From NCBI GenBank assembly GCA_034435015.1, contig DAOTYH010000077.1, forward strand, positions 1-42,538: a stretch of DNA of 42,538 nt. Direction: 5' to 3'. How positions within the stretch are numbered: the first letter of the stretch is position 1; each line of letters opens with the position of its first letter. A program made the position numbers and the translations under genes. The notes under the pieces are model-generated. The model had not been told where the DNA came from. It saw only the letters and a list, made by a program, of their open reading frames with translations, and made no database searches. The DNA comes from DAOTYH01 sp034435015. GTDB lineage: Bacteria; Chloroflexota; Anaerolineae; Aggregatilineales; UBA3940. This document shows positions 16,893-25,742 of this stretch, piece by piece.

Positions 16893-18429
16893 GGCAACAG
16901 GCACGTCAGCGGCCTCCCCACTGAAGCGAAACATTGTTGCTAATGTTGTGGGGGGAATGTGGGTTGTCCTGCTTAACTTGGTGGTTATCCCCTTCCAGAT
17001 CAGAATCCTTGGGGCAGAGGCATACGGCTTGCTGGGCTTCGCGGCTTCGTTGCAGATCGTATTTTCTATACTTGACTTTGGCCTTTCTGTGACTGTCATA
17101 CGCGAAGTGGCCGGCGATACGTCTTCAGGGCGTCTTGCCTCTTGTGAACTTGTCCAGACGGTCGCAACAATCTACTGGCTGATTGCTCTTGTTTTGGGGC
17201 TAGGGCTTGTTTTTTCGGCGGGGTGGCTGGTTCATCGTTGGCTTGTCCTAGAGAGCCTTTCGCTTCAGCAGGCCGCTACAGCGATCCGAATCATGGCGGG
17301 GTGGGTCGTCTTTAGCTGGCCGGTAGCGCTATATACCAGTGTGCTGACTGGTTTGCAACGGCTGGATGTTGTCAACGTGTTACGAGTACTGACAACTACC
17401 CTCAATCTAGGAGGGGGAATCATCGTTCTGATAGTATCAGGCAGGTTGAACCTCTTTCTAGGGTGGATGGGGTTCAGTGCCTTTGTCACAGTTCTGCTGT
17501 ATATGGTGATGTGCAAGCGATTGTTGCCTGAACTGACTCTTAAGCCGGTCATCTCTTCGAGCGTCATCAAGCGTATCTGGCGTTTTTCGCTGGACATGAA
17601 TTTGATCTCTGTCCTGACTGTCTTATATACGCAGACTGACCGGCTGCTTATCAGCAAGTTGATGCCGCTGAGCGCGTTGGGTTACTACAACACTGCCTAC
17701 AATGTGACTAAAGGGATCAGCATAGTTCAGGGGTTCTTCAGTTCAGCCGTCCTGCCTGCCCTGGCATCGGACTATAGCCGTGGCCAACAGCAAGCCTTGC
17801 AAGTCCACTATGAGAAATATGCACGAGTTCTCGTTTATTTGATTGGACTGCCGTCTTTTGCTCTTGTCTTTTGGGGACGTGACATCTTGCAGGTGTGGAC
17901 AACTCCTGAGGTTGCCAACAATTCGTACCGGGTTCTGGCACTGTTAGCGGTAGGATTCCTCCTCAACGCCGCGATGTCGGCTCCTTACATTCTCTCGGTG
18001 GCGACAGGTTATACACGCTTGCTCTTGAAGGTTAACCTCATGGCAGTGCCCTTCTATTTCCCGGCACTGTACCTCTTGATTCGGTGGTACGGGATTGAGG
18101 GGGCAGGGTTAGTATGGCTGTTGCTGAATCTTTACTATCTTGCACTCTTTGTACCTCTCGTCCAACGCCAACTCATGGGAGGGGGTACTCTTGCATGGCT
18201 GGGCCGGAGTTGGTTGCCATTCTTCGGGTTGGGAATGTTGTATTGGGTAGGACGCTGTGCAGCCTTAGCACTGCCTGCCAATGAGGGGCTGGTCATGTGG
18301 GCAATTTGTGTTGCGTGTGCACTGGGGTATGCGGGGTTTGGGTTTTTGTTTCTGGGGCGGGATGTTCGAGAGGATGCCTGGGGTCTCCTAAGGCGCTTGC
18401 TGATCTTAACCAGATTGTCGGATTCCTAG
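16864..18429 (+). CDS. Polysaccharide flippase (Wzx-like, MATE/MOP superfamily)
   Basis: The 521-residue protein has 12 to 14 membrane helices. The N-terminal segment NIVANVVGGMWVVLLN and the following LGAEAYGLLGFAASLQ are typical of the oligosaccharide flippase family (PF01943/PF13440). It would move polyprenyl-diphosphate-linked oligosaccharides from the inner to the outer membrane face. ATG 16864 is used; ATG 16870 is an equally possible start two codons later. It is embedded between a methyltransferase and a sugar O-methyltransferase gene, and the repeat-unit ligase/polymerase is encoded at 23225-25699. Confidence 0.9.
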   Translation: MGMDRLTLPKATGTSAASPLKRNIVANVVGGMWVVLLNLVVIPFQIRILGAEAYGLLGFAASLQIVFSILDFGLSVTVIREVAGDTSSGRLASCELVQTVATIYWLIALVLGLGLVFSAGWLVHRWLVLESLSLQQAATAIRIMAGWVVFSWPVALYTSVLTGLQRLDVVNVLRVLTTTLNLGGGIIVLIVSGRLNLFLGWMGFSAFVTVLLYMVMCKRLLPELTLKPVISSSVIKRIWRFSLDMNLISVLTVLYTQTDRLLISKLMPLSALGYYNTAYNVTKGISIVQGFFSSAVLPALASDYSRGQQQALQVHYEKYARVLVYLIGLPSFALVFWGRDILQVWTTPEVANNSYRVLALLAVGFLLNAAMSAPYILSVATGYTRLLLKVNLMAVPFYFPALYLLIRWYGIEGAGLVWLLLNLYYLALFVPLVQRQLMGGGTLAWLGRSWLPFFGLGMLYWVGRCAALALPANEGLVMWAICVACALGYAGFGFLFLGRDVREDAWGLLRRLLILTRLSDS

Positions 18430-18462
18430 TTGGTTAAAGACAGGTATAGTGAGGAGTCTTTT

Positions 18463-19524
18463 GTGAGCAAGGAAATGAGCAGGCTCTCGGAGATGCTGGC
18501 GGAGATGGAGAAGGCCCGGCCAGAAGTGAGGCCGTCTAACTACTGGATAGAACTCAACAGTAATAATCTCCGGCAGTTACGAGAGTCGGGGTATGAGAAT
18601 TTCAAAAGGACCGTGGCTCTTAACTACTTTACCTGGCAGGTGTATTTCAGGGACCTGATATTCTTGAGAGATCCCCAAATCAAATATCTCATTGCCAACC
18701 TGCCGCTTCTTGTTGTGCTCAGAAATGTATGCCGGGCCATCTTCGCTAAGCGGCATTCCTTCCTGCCATGGTGGCGGTCAATTGCTTATAATTTCTTGAC
18801 CTACTTGCTTTGGGACTATGTTTCCAGGGTAGATCGTACGCATTTGCTTGAAAATCTGTATGAGCCACAAGAAGGTAACCCTCCTGATATTCGGTTACGT
18901 GGAAAGCTCATATCACAGGACCTTGCTAACTCTGTGCTGGAGTATAAGGCTATCACTGAGGCAGGGATCGATACAGAGAGAATTCGTGTGATTATGGAGT
19001 TGGGGGCTGGTTACGGCAGGACAGCTTATGTTTTCCTGACCCTGATGAAAGTCCAATACATCATTGTAGATATTCCTCCTGCCCTGTATATTGCTGAGCG
19101 GTATCTTTCAAGCCAATTCCCTGATAAGAACATATTCAAGTTCAGAAGATTCCGGAGCTACCATGAGATCGAGGAAGAACTGCGTAACTCTGATATAGCT
19201 TTCTTTATGCCCCACCAATTGGAATTGCTTCCAGACAGGTGTGTTGATCTGTTTATTAATATTTCTTCACTCCATGAGATGCGCAAGGAACAGATAGAGT
19301 ACTACTTCCGCCAGATGGATCGCTTGACCAAGCATTTTATGTTCATGAAGGAGTGGAAGGTCTCTCAGATTCCATATGATGATGTGGTAATTACTGAGGA
19401 TGACTATCCCATTCCATGCGGCTGGCTTCAGGTGTACCGGCGGAATTGCGCTGTACAAACCCGTTTCTTTGAAGCACTGTTTGAGCGGGCTGACGGTCCG
19501 CGAGGTGAATCTGGGCTTGATTGA
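18463..19524 (+). CDS. Putative sugar O-methyltransferase
   Basis: The frame is open from TTG 18430, but GTG 18463 has GAGGAG six bases before it and is the preferred start, giving 353 residues. The centre carries the SAM-binding stretch VIMELGAGYGRTAYVF, then YIIVDIPPALYIAERY and INISSLHEM. This order matches the family annotated as putative sugar O-methyltransferase (TIGR04371). It likely methylates a hydroxyl of a sugar in the repeat unit. The gene is clearly AT-richer than its neighbours (two sampled 60-base lines are about 38-45% G+C) and uses AGA/AGG arginine codons freely, suggesting acquisition from elsewhere. It overlaps the next start by eight bases. Confidence 0.8.
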   Translation: MSKEMSRLSEMLAEMEKARPEVRPSNYWIELNSNNLRQLRESGYENFKRTVALNYFTWQVYFRDLIFLRDPQIKYLIANLPLLVVLRNVCRAIFAKRHSFLPWWRSIAYNFLTYLLWDYVSRVDRTHLLENLYEPQEGNPPDIRLRGKLISQDLANSVLEYKAITEAGIDTERIRVIMELGAGYGRTAYVFLTLMKVQYIIVDIPPALYIAERYLSSQFPDKNIFKFRRFRSYHEIEEELRNSDIAFFMPHQLELLPDRCVDLFINISSLHEMRKEQIEYYFRQMDRLTKHFMFMKEWKVSQIPYDDVVITEDDYPIPCGWLQVYRRNCAVQTRFFEALFERADGPRGESGLD

Positions 19525-20455
19525 TCTCTCCATTATCATCGTGACTTACAATCCGGGTGATCTGGTGCTGGACACTCTGCACAGCCTGCCGGCAGGGGCG
19601 GCAGGGCTTTCGTATGAGGTGATCGTCGTGGACAATGCCTCGACTGACGGCACTCCGGAGCGGATTGCCCGCGAGTATCCGCAGACGCAAATGATCATCA
19701 ACCCGGATAACCGAGGTTTTGCCTCTGCTAATAACCAGGGGCTGGAACGGACACGCGGACGATACCTGCTGTTGCTTAATCCCGATGTGATCGTGCAGGC
19801 TGGTGCATTGACAAGAATGATCGCTTTTCTGGAATCCAGCCCGGCGGCAGGCGTTGTGGGGCCGCGTACATTCGATGGCCAAGGGCGCGTGGCGCTGACA
19901 GCCCGTACTCCCCTGAGCGCAACGGTGGTTCTGTGGCAGTATCTTGGGCTGGATCGTGTGTTCCCGTACTGGGTTTACGGCCATTACCGGCGGGCTTGCG
20001 AGCAGGCCGCCCTCCCGTTTGAGACGGGGTGGGTGCAAGGATCATGCCTGATGGCACGGAGGGAGGTGTACGAGCAGATCGGCGGCCTAGACGAGGCCTT
20101 CTTCCTCTTTGCTGAGGAAGCCGACTGGTGTGATCGTGCCCGCTCGGCGGGCTGGCAGGTTTGGTATCTGCCGGATGCCTGCATCGTCCATTACGAGTCA
20201 ACCAGCGCGGCGCGGCATGTGCCGATCAAGATACGCGCCCATCATCTCAGTCCGCTGTATTACTTCAGCAAGAGGGAATGCCGCGGCGCTGTGCTGGCGC
20301 TGAAGATTGGCTTCACCATAGAACTGCTGGTCAAGATCATCATCCGCCTGATCCAGCGGCTGTCAGGTCGTGCCGATGTAGCAGTGCATCTCCGCACCTA
20401 CTGGACTGTTCTGGTTGAGGTGTGGCGCTATCCGTTTGGGCAGGCCGCCCGATAA
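19517..20455 (+). CDS. GT2 glycosyltransferase (rhamnosyltransferase-like)
   Basis: The frame is open from 19400, but the family starts at the sequence DLSIIIVTYN. TTG 19517 gives exactly this, with GAGGTG nine bases before it, and overlaps the preceding stop by eight bases. The 312-residue GT-A enzyme has VVDNASTDGT (38-46), the metal-binding-like NPDV (89-91 region), and a late ED-like FAEEADWCDR. This is the WbbL/rhamnosyltransferase style of GT2. It would add a sugar to a lipid-linked oligosaccharide on the cytosolic face. High G+C resumes here after the AT-rich gene upstream. The sugar is not certain. Confidence 0.88.
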   Translation: MIDLSIIIVTYNPGDLVLDTLHSLPAGAAGLSYEVIVVDNASTDGTPERIAREYPQTQMIINPDNRGFASANNQGLERTRGRYLLLLNPDVIVQAGALTRMIAFLESSPAAGVVGPRTFDGQGRVALTARTPLSATVVLWQYLGLDRVFPYWVYGHYRRACEQAALPFETGWVQGSCLMARREVYEQIGGLDEAFFLFAEEADWCDRARSAGWQVWYLPDACIVHYESTSAARHVPIKIRAHHLSPLYYFSKRECRGAVLALKIGFTIELLVKIIIRLIQRLSGRADVAVHLRTYWTVLVEVWRYPFGQAAR

Positions 20456-20803
20456 CCCAGCCGAGGGCAACCTGTACCTTGTCCCTGGTAGGGGTGGGTG
20501 ACAGCGGGGGGGAGTGCCTTGTGAGTGAAATTGGTTTCAGGTACAATTTTCGCACTTTTAGCTCTACAGGCGGCGCTGGGGGAATACTGACCGGCGTCTT
20601 TCTTCAATGATGGTTTTCCCGTGGGGTTATGCGGCCCTGTTTTCAGGCGGCACGCCGCCTTGCATCTCTTGGGGATGATGGCATTGTCATAGCGGCGGGG
20701 TGGTGGCATTCAGGGGCAAGAATCTCGGGCAGGCTGGGGCTGACCTTGGGAAAGCACACTGATCTTCAAATGGCGCGCTAGGCCGCTGATAGGTGGTGGC
20801 ATC
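20456..20803. other. 348-base gap without a gene
   Basis: No convincing ORF, tRNA or repeat is present. It holds a good plus-strand promoter at 20519-20547. A predicted transcript leader of about 250 bases follows, with a GGCGGC/GCCGCC hairpin at 20647-20660. The leader is long for this gene-dense window, so a cis-acting element is possible, but I recognise no riboswitch class. Confidence 0.5.
20519..20547 (+). promoter_or_regulatory. Promoter of the GT-C gene at 20804
   Basis: TTGTGA (20519-20524, four of six) and TACAAT (20542-20547, five of six) are spaced by 17 bases. Transcription would start near 20554. This is one of the better-looking promoters in the window. Confidence 0.5.
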
Positions 20804-22405
20804 ATGGTGAAATCTGCCTCTGTATCTTCTTCCTCCGCCGGTGAGAAGCACTCCCTGCCTGTGCCGGAAGCCCTGCAACGGCTCGTCCCATTCGTCCCCT
20901 TGCTTCTGCTGGCGATAGGGCTGGGTGTCCGGTTGCTGGTTGTCCTGCAACCCATGCGGCTTCAGATTGAGCGGACACTGCCGGACGACGCGTTTTATTA
21001 CTATACCACTGCTCAGAACATCTTGGCTGGCCGCGGGCCGTCAATGGATGGTCTTAACCCCAGCAATGGCTGGCATCCTTTGTGGATGATCCTGTTGCTC
21101 CCTATTTTCGCGGTGCCATTCAGCGATCCGGATATACCTGTGCGGCTTGCCCTCATCCTGAGCGCGGCGCTTGACAGCCTTGTTGCTGTGATAATCTACC
21201 GCGCCGCACGCCGCTACATCAGCCAGACGGCGGGGCTGGCGGGCGGATTAGCCTATGCTCTAAACGGCTTGCCGATTTTCCAATCGGTTAATGGGCTGGA
21301 GACAGGACTATCGGCCTTCTTGATCGCGGCGGCATGGTTGCTTTCGCTGGCGTTGATCGAGCGTCCTAGCTGGGGACGTGCGGCGGCCTGGGGAGGGGTG
21401 TTTGGGTTGTGCTTTCTTGGCCGCACTGACACAGCCCTGATACTGATCTGGCTGGGTCTCTGGGTGCTGTTCAAGTTGCCGCGTGAAGAACGCTGGCGGC
21501 GGGCGGCGGCTGGGGTGGTTGTTGCGGCGGTTGTCTGTGCACCGTGGCTGATCTGGAATCAGATAACCTTTGGGTCTGCGCTGACCCAGAGCAGTGCAGT
21601 TGCCCTTCCGTGGACGCTCCGGGCGCGTCATCATTTGATGTTCCCCGATGACCCGCTTTGGAAGCTCTCAGTGCGGGCGATCACCTTGCCCGCCGGCTGG
21701 CTGAGGGGTGAATATCTGGGCACACCGCCCCTGATCTTCTTGTTGCTGTGGCCGATGGGCGTGTGGGGGCTGATCCTTGCCCGCAAAGGAGAAGGGCGTC
21801 CCCTGATGCAAGCCTGCCTGATATTGCTGGCGGGCGGGCTGAGTCTCCTTATCGTTCATGCCGGTATCCGGCTGTATCCGCGCCCATGGTATTTTGTAGT
21901 GACGGCTCAAAGCCTTGCGCTGGCACTGGCTCTCTTCTGGGAAGGGGTTCATAGACTGCCGCGTAAACTGGCGCTGTTTACCGGCGCATGGTTTGGCATG
22001 CTGTTAACGAGCCTGATGATCTGGCAACAGGGATACCATCCCTGGCAGGTGTTTCATCTTGAGGCGGCTGACTGGATCAAGAGAAATACGCCGCCAGATA
22101 CCCTGATCGGGGCATGGAATGCGGGCATCATGGGCTACTACAGCGGGCGGCAGGTTGTCAACCTTGATGGAGTGGTGAACCCTGCCGCTTTTGAAGCCAT
22201 CCAAGCAGGCCGCCTGATGGCTTACATCCGCGAGACAGGGATTGACTATGTCATAGACTCGGATTGGGCGCTCCAAGGGGAATATGGCTTCTTTATGGGA
22301 AGCGGGTGGCCGGACGGCCTCCGTGAGATGGCTGTCATCGGCGGCCCTGACCCTACGTGGGGTTACTGGCGTGTGTACCGGGTGGCCGGCAGTGCAGAAC
22401 GCTAG
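20804..22405 (+). CDS. GT-C family membrane glycosyltransferase (PMT_2/ArnT-like)
   Basis: The 533-residue protein has about 11 membrane helices. The first outside loop has LPDDAFYYY with the Asp61-Asp62 pair, typical of GT-C enzymes, then NPSNGWHPLWM and later GLETGLSAF. A C-terminal soluble stretch includes WNAGIMGYYSGRQVVNLDG, common in bacterial members. It would transfer a sugar from polyprenyl-phosphate to a surface acceptor. GGTGG precedes the ATG. It stands alone between the two large operons with its own promoter and ends in a CTAG shared with the convergent gene. Acceptor and sugar are unknown. Confidence 0.85.
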   Translation: MVKSASVSSSSAGEKHSLPVPEALQRLVPFVPLLLLAIGLGVRLLVVLQPMRLQIERTLPDDAFYYYTTAQNILAGRGPSMDGLNPSNGWHPLWMILLLPIFAVPFSDPDIPVRLALILSAALDSLVAVIIYRAARRYISQTAGLAGGLAYALNGLPIFQSVNGLETGLSAFLIAAAWLLSLALIERPSWGRAAAWGGVFGLCFLGRTDTALILIWLGLWVLFKLPREERWRRAAAGVVVAAVVCAPWLIWNQITFGSALTQSSAVALPWTLRARHHLMFPDDPLWKLSVRAITLPAGWLRGEYLGTPPLIFLLLWPMGVWGLILARKGEGRPLMQACLILLAGGLSLLIVHAGIRLYPRPWYFVVTAQSLALALALFWEGVHRLPRKLALFTGAWFGMLLTSLMIWQQGYHPWQVFHLEAADWIKRNTPPDTLIGAWNAGIMGYYSGRQVVNLDGVVNPAAFEAIQAGRLMAYIRETGIDYVIDSDWALQGEYGFFMGSGWPDGLREMAVIGGPDPTWGYWRVYRVAGSAER

Positions 22406-23247
22406 CCCTCCGTATGATCCTGCTTCGGGGTTACTTTCCGATGGCTTGCGGGGTAGGGGGGATGGCCGGCCAGCCGCCGCCAGAGAAGCCTTGCTACAGT
22501 GTAGAGCGCCCGCGTGATTTCCTGCTGTGAAATCTTAGAGCGGCCCCGCTTGCGGTCTTCGAAGATAATGGGGACTTCACCCACTGTGAAGCCTGCCTGC
22601 TCGACCATGTAAAGCATCTCTATCAGGAAGGAGTAGCCGTTGCTGAAGATCGAGTCAAGCGGAAGTGCCTCCAGCACTTCACGACGGTAGCAACGGAAAC
22701 CCGCCGTTGTGTCGCGGGCATGCAGACCCAGCGCCAAGTGGGTAATCCTGTTTGCGCCCCAGCTTAGCAGTCTCCTTTGGAAGGGAAAGTCAGGAGTATC
22801 ACCGCCCGGCACATAACGGGAACCGATCACGAGGTCATAGCGCTCCCGGCTGGCCTGGACAAGGGCGGGAATGTAACGCGGATGGTGTGAGAAGTCGGCA
22901 TCCATCGTAACAACACGGACGGCCCCCTGTGCCAGGGCGTGTTTGAAGCCGGCCACATAGGCCGTTCCTAACCCCAGCTTGCCTGTCCGGTGAATGACGG
23001 ACAAACGCCCTGCTTGCTGGCGGGCCAGCGCATCGGCCAGCTCGCCTGTGCCGTCAGGGGAGGCATCATCCACGACGATCACGCTCAGGTCGAGCGGCAA
23101 GGCGAGCAACATCTCGGTCAAGAGCGGGAGGTTCTCTTTCTCGTTGTAGGTTGGTACGATGACAAAAATCTCGGTCACAGGGTACTTTTTGTGTTCGTCG
23201 GCTGAGGCTATAGTCCTCGCAGGTTTAGTTTGAGAAGTAAGGGTCAA
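22402..23247 (-). CDS. Polyprenol monophosphomannose/hexose synthase (DPM1-like GT2)
   Basis: The 281-residue GT2 enzyme has IVPTYNEKENL (30-40), VVDDASPDGTG (58-68), the metal site MDADFSHHP (D116, D118) and the conserved IGSRYVPGG (141-149). This is the polyprenol-phosphate mannose synthase pattern (dolichol-phosphate mannosyltransferase family). No C-terminal membrane domain is visible, as in DPM1-type soluble members. It would make the lipid-linked sugar used by GT-C enzymes outside; this genome segment holds ten such candidates. The start is a TTG at 23247 with AGAGGTG upstream, overlapping the ligase gene by 23 bases; GTG 23178 is an alternative. The sugar could be mannose, glucose or another hexose. 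Confidence 0.9.
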   Translation of the reverse strand: MTLTSQTKPARTIASADEHKKYPVTEIFVIVPTYNEKENLPLLTEMLLALPLDLSVIVVDDASPDGTGELADALARQQAGRLSVIHRTGKLGLGTAYVAGFKHALAQGAVRVVTMDADFSHHPRYIPALVQASRERYDLVIGSRYVPGGDTPDFPFQRRLLSWGANRITHLALGLHARDTTAGFRCYRREVLEALPLDSIFSNGYSFLIEMLYMVEQAGFTVGEVPIIFEDRKRGRSKISQQEITRALYTVARLLWRRLAGHPPYPASHRKVTPKQDHTEG

Positions 23248-25699
23248 AGGTCTGGATCACCTCTCGGACAGCCTGTGCCTCGTCAGGGCGTCCCTGCGAC
23301 TCATACAGGTTGACCAGAGCGATCCATGCCGCCAAATCATACCGGCTCGTGCCCGGTACGTCAAAAAGCGGCAGGAGCATCAGGCTCCCCCGCCGGTTGT
23401 AAACAGCTACGTCCCATCCCTGTAACTGGACGATCTGCGGCCCGCCTTGAGCGTAATATTGTGCCGCTATGGCTGTCTCACCTGCTTCCTCCGCCAGCAG
23501 GCCCAGAATGTAAAATCCATGCCAGTCACCCAGAAAGATCGCTGTGCGGGCATCCCGCTCAGCGGCGGCCCGAGCACCCTGCGCCAGATATACCTCAGCA
23601 CGGATCAGGTAACCGCCGGGCAGGGCCGGGTTAGCCTCGACTGCTTGGTTGAGCAGTTCCAGCGCCCCTGTCAGGTCGCCGTCTACCCGCAGTCTGGCTT
23701 CGCCCCGGCACAGCAGATGTACTGCCTCAGAGGGCGGCTCCTTTGTACGGCGCGGTGCAGGATCACCGGTAGGCCAACAGGCGGGCGACATGTCCCGGAA
23801 GGTTTCTAGTGGAAGGCTTCCGGCTCCATGTGCGCTTCTGAAGGCATCACGGGCAGTCATTCGCAGGGATGTCACCTCCCAGAAGGGCGATGCGATCCAG
23901 TCCGGGCGTGTGCTGAGCGCCTCTTGATAGGCGGAGAGGGCAGTTGTTTCATCGCCTAGCTGTTCGGCCAGCAGTCCCGCCCACAGGCGGTAACGTGGTT
24001 CGTTCGGCTGGATGAACGCGGCTTGCCGCATCTGAGCAAGCGCCGCAGTCAGATCGCCCGAACGGGCCAGCAGCATGGCATTGTTGGCGCATAGAAGGTC
24101 GTAGTTGCCGTCGCGTGCCATGACGGCCTGATAACTCGCAAGCGCCTGCTGGAGGGTATCCCCCGCCGGGTTGGTTGCTGTCAGCATGCCGAGGTAGTAA
24201 GCCTCCTGAGCGGCGTAGTAACCCATAGCCGGGTCTATGCGGCGGGCCAGCCTGATCTCAGTAAGTGCATTCTCAAAGTCCTCTTCATCGGCCAAACGTA
24301 CTGAACGGTCGAAATGGAAATGGGCTGTATCAGAGACGATCCAACCCATTGCCGAGAGGATAAGAGCGGCGAGAAAAAGCACCGGCATAAAGCGGCGTGC
24401 CTTTACAGGCTGCTGGGCCTCTGTGGTGGAGTCACTTGCCGGCAATGGCATCATCAGGTAGGCGGTCAGCATCAGGCAGGGCAGGATCAGAGGGGTGGCT
24501 GTGAACATGTCCACTAGATTGTGGACGGAGAAGCCCAGCAGGCCGGCTATTGCGCCTGCGACGCGCACCCGTTCCTGCTTGCCGGCGGCTTGCCAGCGGC
24601 GGATGGCGGCCCATCCGGTTGCTCCAACCAGATAGAGCAATGCCAGCACACCCGGCAGGCCGGTTTCCGCCCAGCTCTGCAGGATGCGGTTGTGGGCGGT
24701 GGTGTGGTGATCAGGGGTGACGGCATGATCGCGGACGGCACGCAGTGCCCGGCCAAAACCATACGGCCCGACGCCTGTTAGGGGGTCGCTCAGGCCGATC
24801 TGCCATGCGCTCCGCCACAAGTCAAGGCGTACTTCATCGCCGGCGCGATGGCCTGCAAAGTCTTGCCCCAGCCAGCCAAGGCCAAGCACAGCGGCTACTG
24901 CGGCCAGCACAATGGCGGCGGCAATGACCCGCCAGCCGCGCAGGGCAGAGGTGATCTTTGAGCGCCATTCGGGACGGCCTGTTATCAGCAGAGCGGCCAG
25001 CGTGGGCAATGAGACGGCCAGCGAGAGCAGTCCCCCGCGTGAAAAGCTCAGCCCTTCGACTACCAGCGCCCCTGCTGTCCAGAGCAACAATCCTGCTCGT
25101 GTGTGTGTCGAGCGGGTTGACACTCCCCATGCCAGCCCAAATGGAATCAGGAGTGCCAAATAGGCTGATAACCCGGTTGGGTCGCCGAGAGTAAAGGCAA
25201 GCCGGTACATAACCGGCGGAATGGGGTCGCGCAGGCCGCCAATCTGAATCCACCCTTGCTGAAAGGCAGGGAGCAGGGGCAGTCCAAAGTACCATGCCGC
25301 CAGCTCAGACACCCCAATCAGGACTACCACTGCCGCTGACAGAAAGAGAGGTTCCAACAGAGCGCGCGGCCCCCAGCTTCGCATTCGATCAACCAGCAGG
25401 TAGAACAGAAGGATATGGGTCCCGATCCGCCACAGTGCCTCAACACTCACACGCGGGTCGGCGGCAAAGAGGGCAGCCAGCACATTCACGCTAAAAAAGG
25501 CGGCGATTGGCCAATCCAGCGGCGTAGCGGGGAAGGGGCGGCGGCGGATCAGCAGGAAGATCAGCCATGCCGCCAGCAACGCTGTCACAATGAGGTGATG
25601 CACGACGCGCGGCCACAGGCGGTGTTCGGTAATAAACGTGCCGCCAATAAAGGTGAAGTAGAGGATCAGCAGGAAAATCAAACGAGCATGTTTCGCCAT
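23225..25699 (-). CDS. O-antigen ligase/polymerase family protein with TPR repeats
   Basis: The 824-residue protein has an N-terminal half of about 12 membrane helices with the Wzy_C/WaaL region. SFSRGGLLSLAVSL lies around residue 210, then LDLWRSAWQIGLSDPLTGVG, and HHTTAHNRILQSWAETGLPG supplies the conserved histidine loop. From about residue 450 onward are tetratricopeptide-like repeats, for example LYESQGRPDEAQAVRE near the end. The family joins or polymerises lipid-linked glycans, in some cases onto proteins. The TPR part may bind a partner or acceptor. It overlaps the synthase gene downstream by 23 bases and follows the sugar transferase gene by 43, so all three are likely one transcript. 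Confidence 0.88.
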   Translation of the reverse strand: MAKHARLIFLLILYFTFIGGTFITEHRLWPRVVHHLIVTALLAAWLIFLLIRRRPFPATPLDWPIAAFFSVNVLAALFAADPRVSVEALWRIGTHILLFYLLVDRMRSWGPRALLEPLFLSAAVVVLIGVSELAAWYFGLPLLPAFQQGWIQIGGLRDPIPPVMYRLAFTLGDPTGLSAYLALLIPFGLAWGVSTRSTHTRAGLLLWTAGALVVEGLSFSRGGLLSLAVSLPTLAALLITGRPEWRSKITSALRGWRVIAAAIVLAAVAAVLGLGWLGQDFAGHRAGDEVRLDLWRSAWQIGLSDPLTGVGPYGFGRALRAVRDHAVTPDHHTTAHNRILQSWAETGLPGVLALLYLVGATGWAAIRRWQAAGKQERVRVAGAIAGLLGFSVHNLVDMFTATPLILPCLMLTAYLMMPLPASDSTTEAQQPVKARRFMPVLFLAALILSAMGWIVSDTAHFHFDRSVRLADEEDFENALTEIRLARRIDPAMGYYAAQEAYYLGMLTATNPAGDTLQQALASYQAVMARDGNYDLLCANNAMLLARSGDLTAALAQMRQAAFIQPNEPRYRLWAGLLAEQLGDETTALSAYQEALSTRPDWIASPFWEVTSLRMTARDAFRSAHGAGSLPLETFRDMSPACWPTGDPAPRRTKEPPSEAVHLLCRGEARLRVDGDLTGALELLNQAVEANPALPGGYLIRAEVYLAQGARAAAERDARTAIFLGDWHGFYILGLLAEEAGETAIAAQYYAQGGPQIVQLQGWDVAVYNRRGSLMLLPLFDVPGTSRYDLAAWIALVNLYESQGRPDEAQAVREVIQTFDPYFSN

Positions 25700-25742
25700 A
25701 GCTGTTCAGCCCCTTGTTTCTCAGGAAGACCCCTGCTGGCCG

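Noticed and set aside
19400..19516. Extended start of the GT2 glycosyltransferase
   Set aside because: The segment overlaps the methyltransferase gene and the GT2 fold begins right after TTG 19517, which has its own ribosome site.
19391..20038. Minus-strand open frame of 215 codons
   Set aside because: It is antisense to the GT2 and methyltransferase genes and shows no domain-like sequence.
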